DNA of 64,000 bases from contig NZ_AP022586.1 of the NCBI RefSeq assembly GCF_010731695.1, forward strand, positions 682,001-746,000, given 5' to 3'. Below are positions 63,155 to 64,000 of the stretch, piece after piece. Made by a program: the position numbers and the translations under genes. The notes beneath the pieces are model-generated. The model did not search any database. It saw nothing but the letters and a program-made list of their open reading frames with translations, and was not told the DNA's origin. Each line of letters opens with the position of its first letter. Position 1 is the stretch's first letter. The stretch comes from Mycolicibacterium litorale. Its GTDB lineage: Bacteria; Actinomycetota; Actinomycetes; Mycobacteriales; Mycobacteriaceae.

Positions 63155-64000
63155 TCAGTTGAATCGGACGGACGGAATCCCGCAGGACCCCAGGTAATTA
63201 CGAGTGCGCTTGGCGATCGGCAGCGGTGCATCGGGTGCGCACGGATACATGTCCTGCTCGACGATTGCGAACACGTCTACGCCGAGGCGCTCCACCGCCG
63301 CGAGCAGGGGAGGCATGTCCGGGATGCCACGCGGCGGCTCGGTCATGGCGCCGAGCCGCACCGCTTCGCCGAACGGGAGATCGTCGGCGTCTACCTTCGC
63401 CATGACGGCCGGATCGACCTGCTTGAGATGCAGGTAGCCGATCCGCTCGGGGGCCCGCTCGATGATCGCGATGTTGTCACCTCCGCAGTAGCTGATGTGG
63501 CCGGTGTCCAGGCACAGGTTCACGGACTCGGCGTCGGTTCCGTCGAGGAAGCGGTACACGTGCTCCTCGGTGTCGACGTGGCTGTCGGCGTGCGGGTGGT
63601 ATTGCGCCCGGACGCCGTACTGCTCGAACATCGCCTTGCCGAGTCGGTTCATCCCGTCGGTCTTGCGCTTCCACTGCTCGGGGGTCAGGGTGCGGTCCTC
63701 GAGGACTGCCCCTGTCGCGGGGTCGCGCCACATTTCGGGGATGACGACGACGTGCCTGCCGCCGACCGCGGCGGTCAACTTCGCCACGTCCTCGATCTGC
63801 GACCACACCGCATCCCAGGATTCGTCTTGATGCAGGTGCTCGAAAACCGTTCCCGCCGAGAGCTTCAGGCCGCGCGATGCGAGCTCGTCGGTCAGCCGCT
63901 CCGGATCGGTCGGCAGGTATCCGTAGGGTCCCAGTTCGATCCATTGGTATCCGGACGCTGCGACCTCGTCGAGGAACCGGGTGTACGGCGTCTGGCCCGG
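63155..64000 (-). CDS. TIM-barrel sugar isomerase/dehydratase, IolE-like (partial)
   Basis: Cut by the window edge; the frame is open from 64000 to the stop at 63155 and includes GPYGYLPTDPERLTDELASRG before the in-frame GTG at 63808, so the gene continues to the right. Metal-site segments are HPHADSHVDTEEHV, NLCLDTGHISYCGGDN and YLHLKQVDP. It resembles inosose dehydratase (IolE), which would act after the iolG product; it is 15 bp upstream of iolG in the same direction. Confidence 0.8.
   Translation of the reverse strand, partial: PGQTPYTRFLDEVAASGYQWIELGPYGYLPTDPERLTDELASRGLKLSAGTVFEHLHQDESWDAVWSQIEDVAKLTAAVGGRHVVVIPEMWRDPATGAVLEDRTLTPEQWKRKTDGMNRLGKAMFEQYGVRAQYHPHADSHVDTEEHVYRFLDGTDAESVNLCLDTGHISYCGGDNIAIIERAPERIGYLHLKQVDPAVMAKVDADDLPFGEAVRLGAMTEPPRGIPDMPPLLAAVERLGVDVFAIVEQDMYPCAPDAPLPIAKRTRNYLGSCGIPSVRFN

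Overview
The window is about 64 kb of high-GC DNA that looks like the chromosome of an environmental, probably fast-growing mycobacterium (Mycolicibacterium type). The reasons are the backbone genes pepN, a mycothiol-dependent DsbA-like reductase, rpiB, nei, tig, clpP1, clpP2 and clpX, many GTG starts, genes that appear to be read from leaderless transcripts, 13E12-type HNH genes and a mycobacterial LexA box. In M. tuberculosis, rpiB-nei and tig-clpP1-clpP2-clpX lie next to each other (lipP between them). Here they are separated by about 40 kb of accessory genes, from 10.4 to 50.5 kb.

Region by region. 0-10.4 kb: conserved backbone with DUF5130-type and HNH proteins, aminopeptidase N, a DUF732-type secreted protein, the CPWC reductase, an acyl-CoA ligase, a flavodoxin-like reductase, a fungal-type cytosine deaminase, a 2-oxoglutarate/IPNS-like oxygenase, RpiB and Nei. 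10.4-22.6 kb: Na+/H+ antiporter, a one-TM Gly/Asp-rich protein, a molybdopterin oxidoreductase, a 1115-residue PGRS-like secreted protein without a PE domain, a small membrane protein, a methyltransferase and an SOS-boxed HNH gene.

22.6-39.5 kb: a surface or exopolysaccharide locus. It encodes a BcsB-like protein, a Wzz/Wzc-like chain-length protein with a degenerate kinase domain, two glycosyltransferases, a flippase-like and a polymerase-like membrane protein, a polyprenyl glycosylphosphotransferase, a divergent cis-prenyltransferase, a UGM/desaturase-like FAD enzyme, a GAF protein and two paralogous secreted beta-helix proteins. Together they could initiate a polyprenyl-linked unit, flip it, polymerise it and modify it outside the cell. 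This is the most novel system in the window.

39.7-47.4 kb: a polyamine-type uptake and oxidation locus with two FAD amine oxidases, an XRE-cupin regulator with palindromic operator candidates, a four-gene ABC transporter and a cupin. 47.45-50.5 kb: a small decaying integrative element bounded by 84-bp perfect direct repeats, one of which is the 3' half of tRNA-Gly(TCC). It carries a broken tyrosine recombinase, a secreted protein, a 31-residue basic protein with a perfect Shine-Dalgarno sequence, and an unknown 279-residue protein.

50.5-64 kb: tRNA-Gly, tRNA-Pro, tig-clpP1-clpP2-clpX (protein folding and degradation), a fatty-acid desaturase, fdhD, a beta-propeller lipoprotein, a TetR/Rieske-oxygenase divergon, and an inositol-type catabolic cluster that runs off the right edge. 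Functions are read from sequence motifs only; no database search was run.
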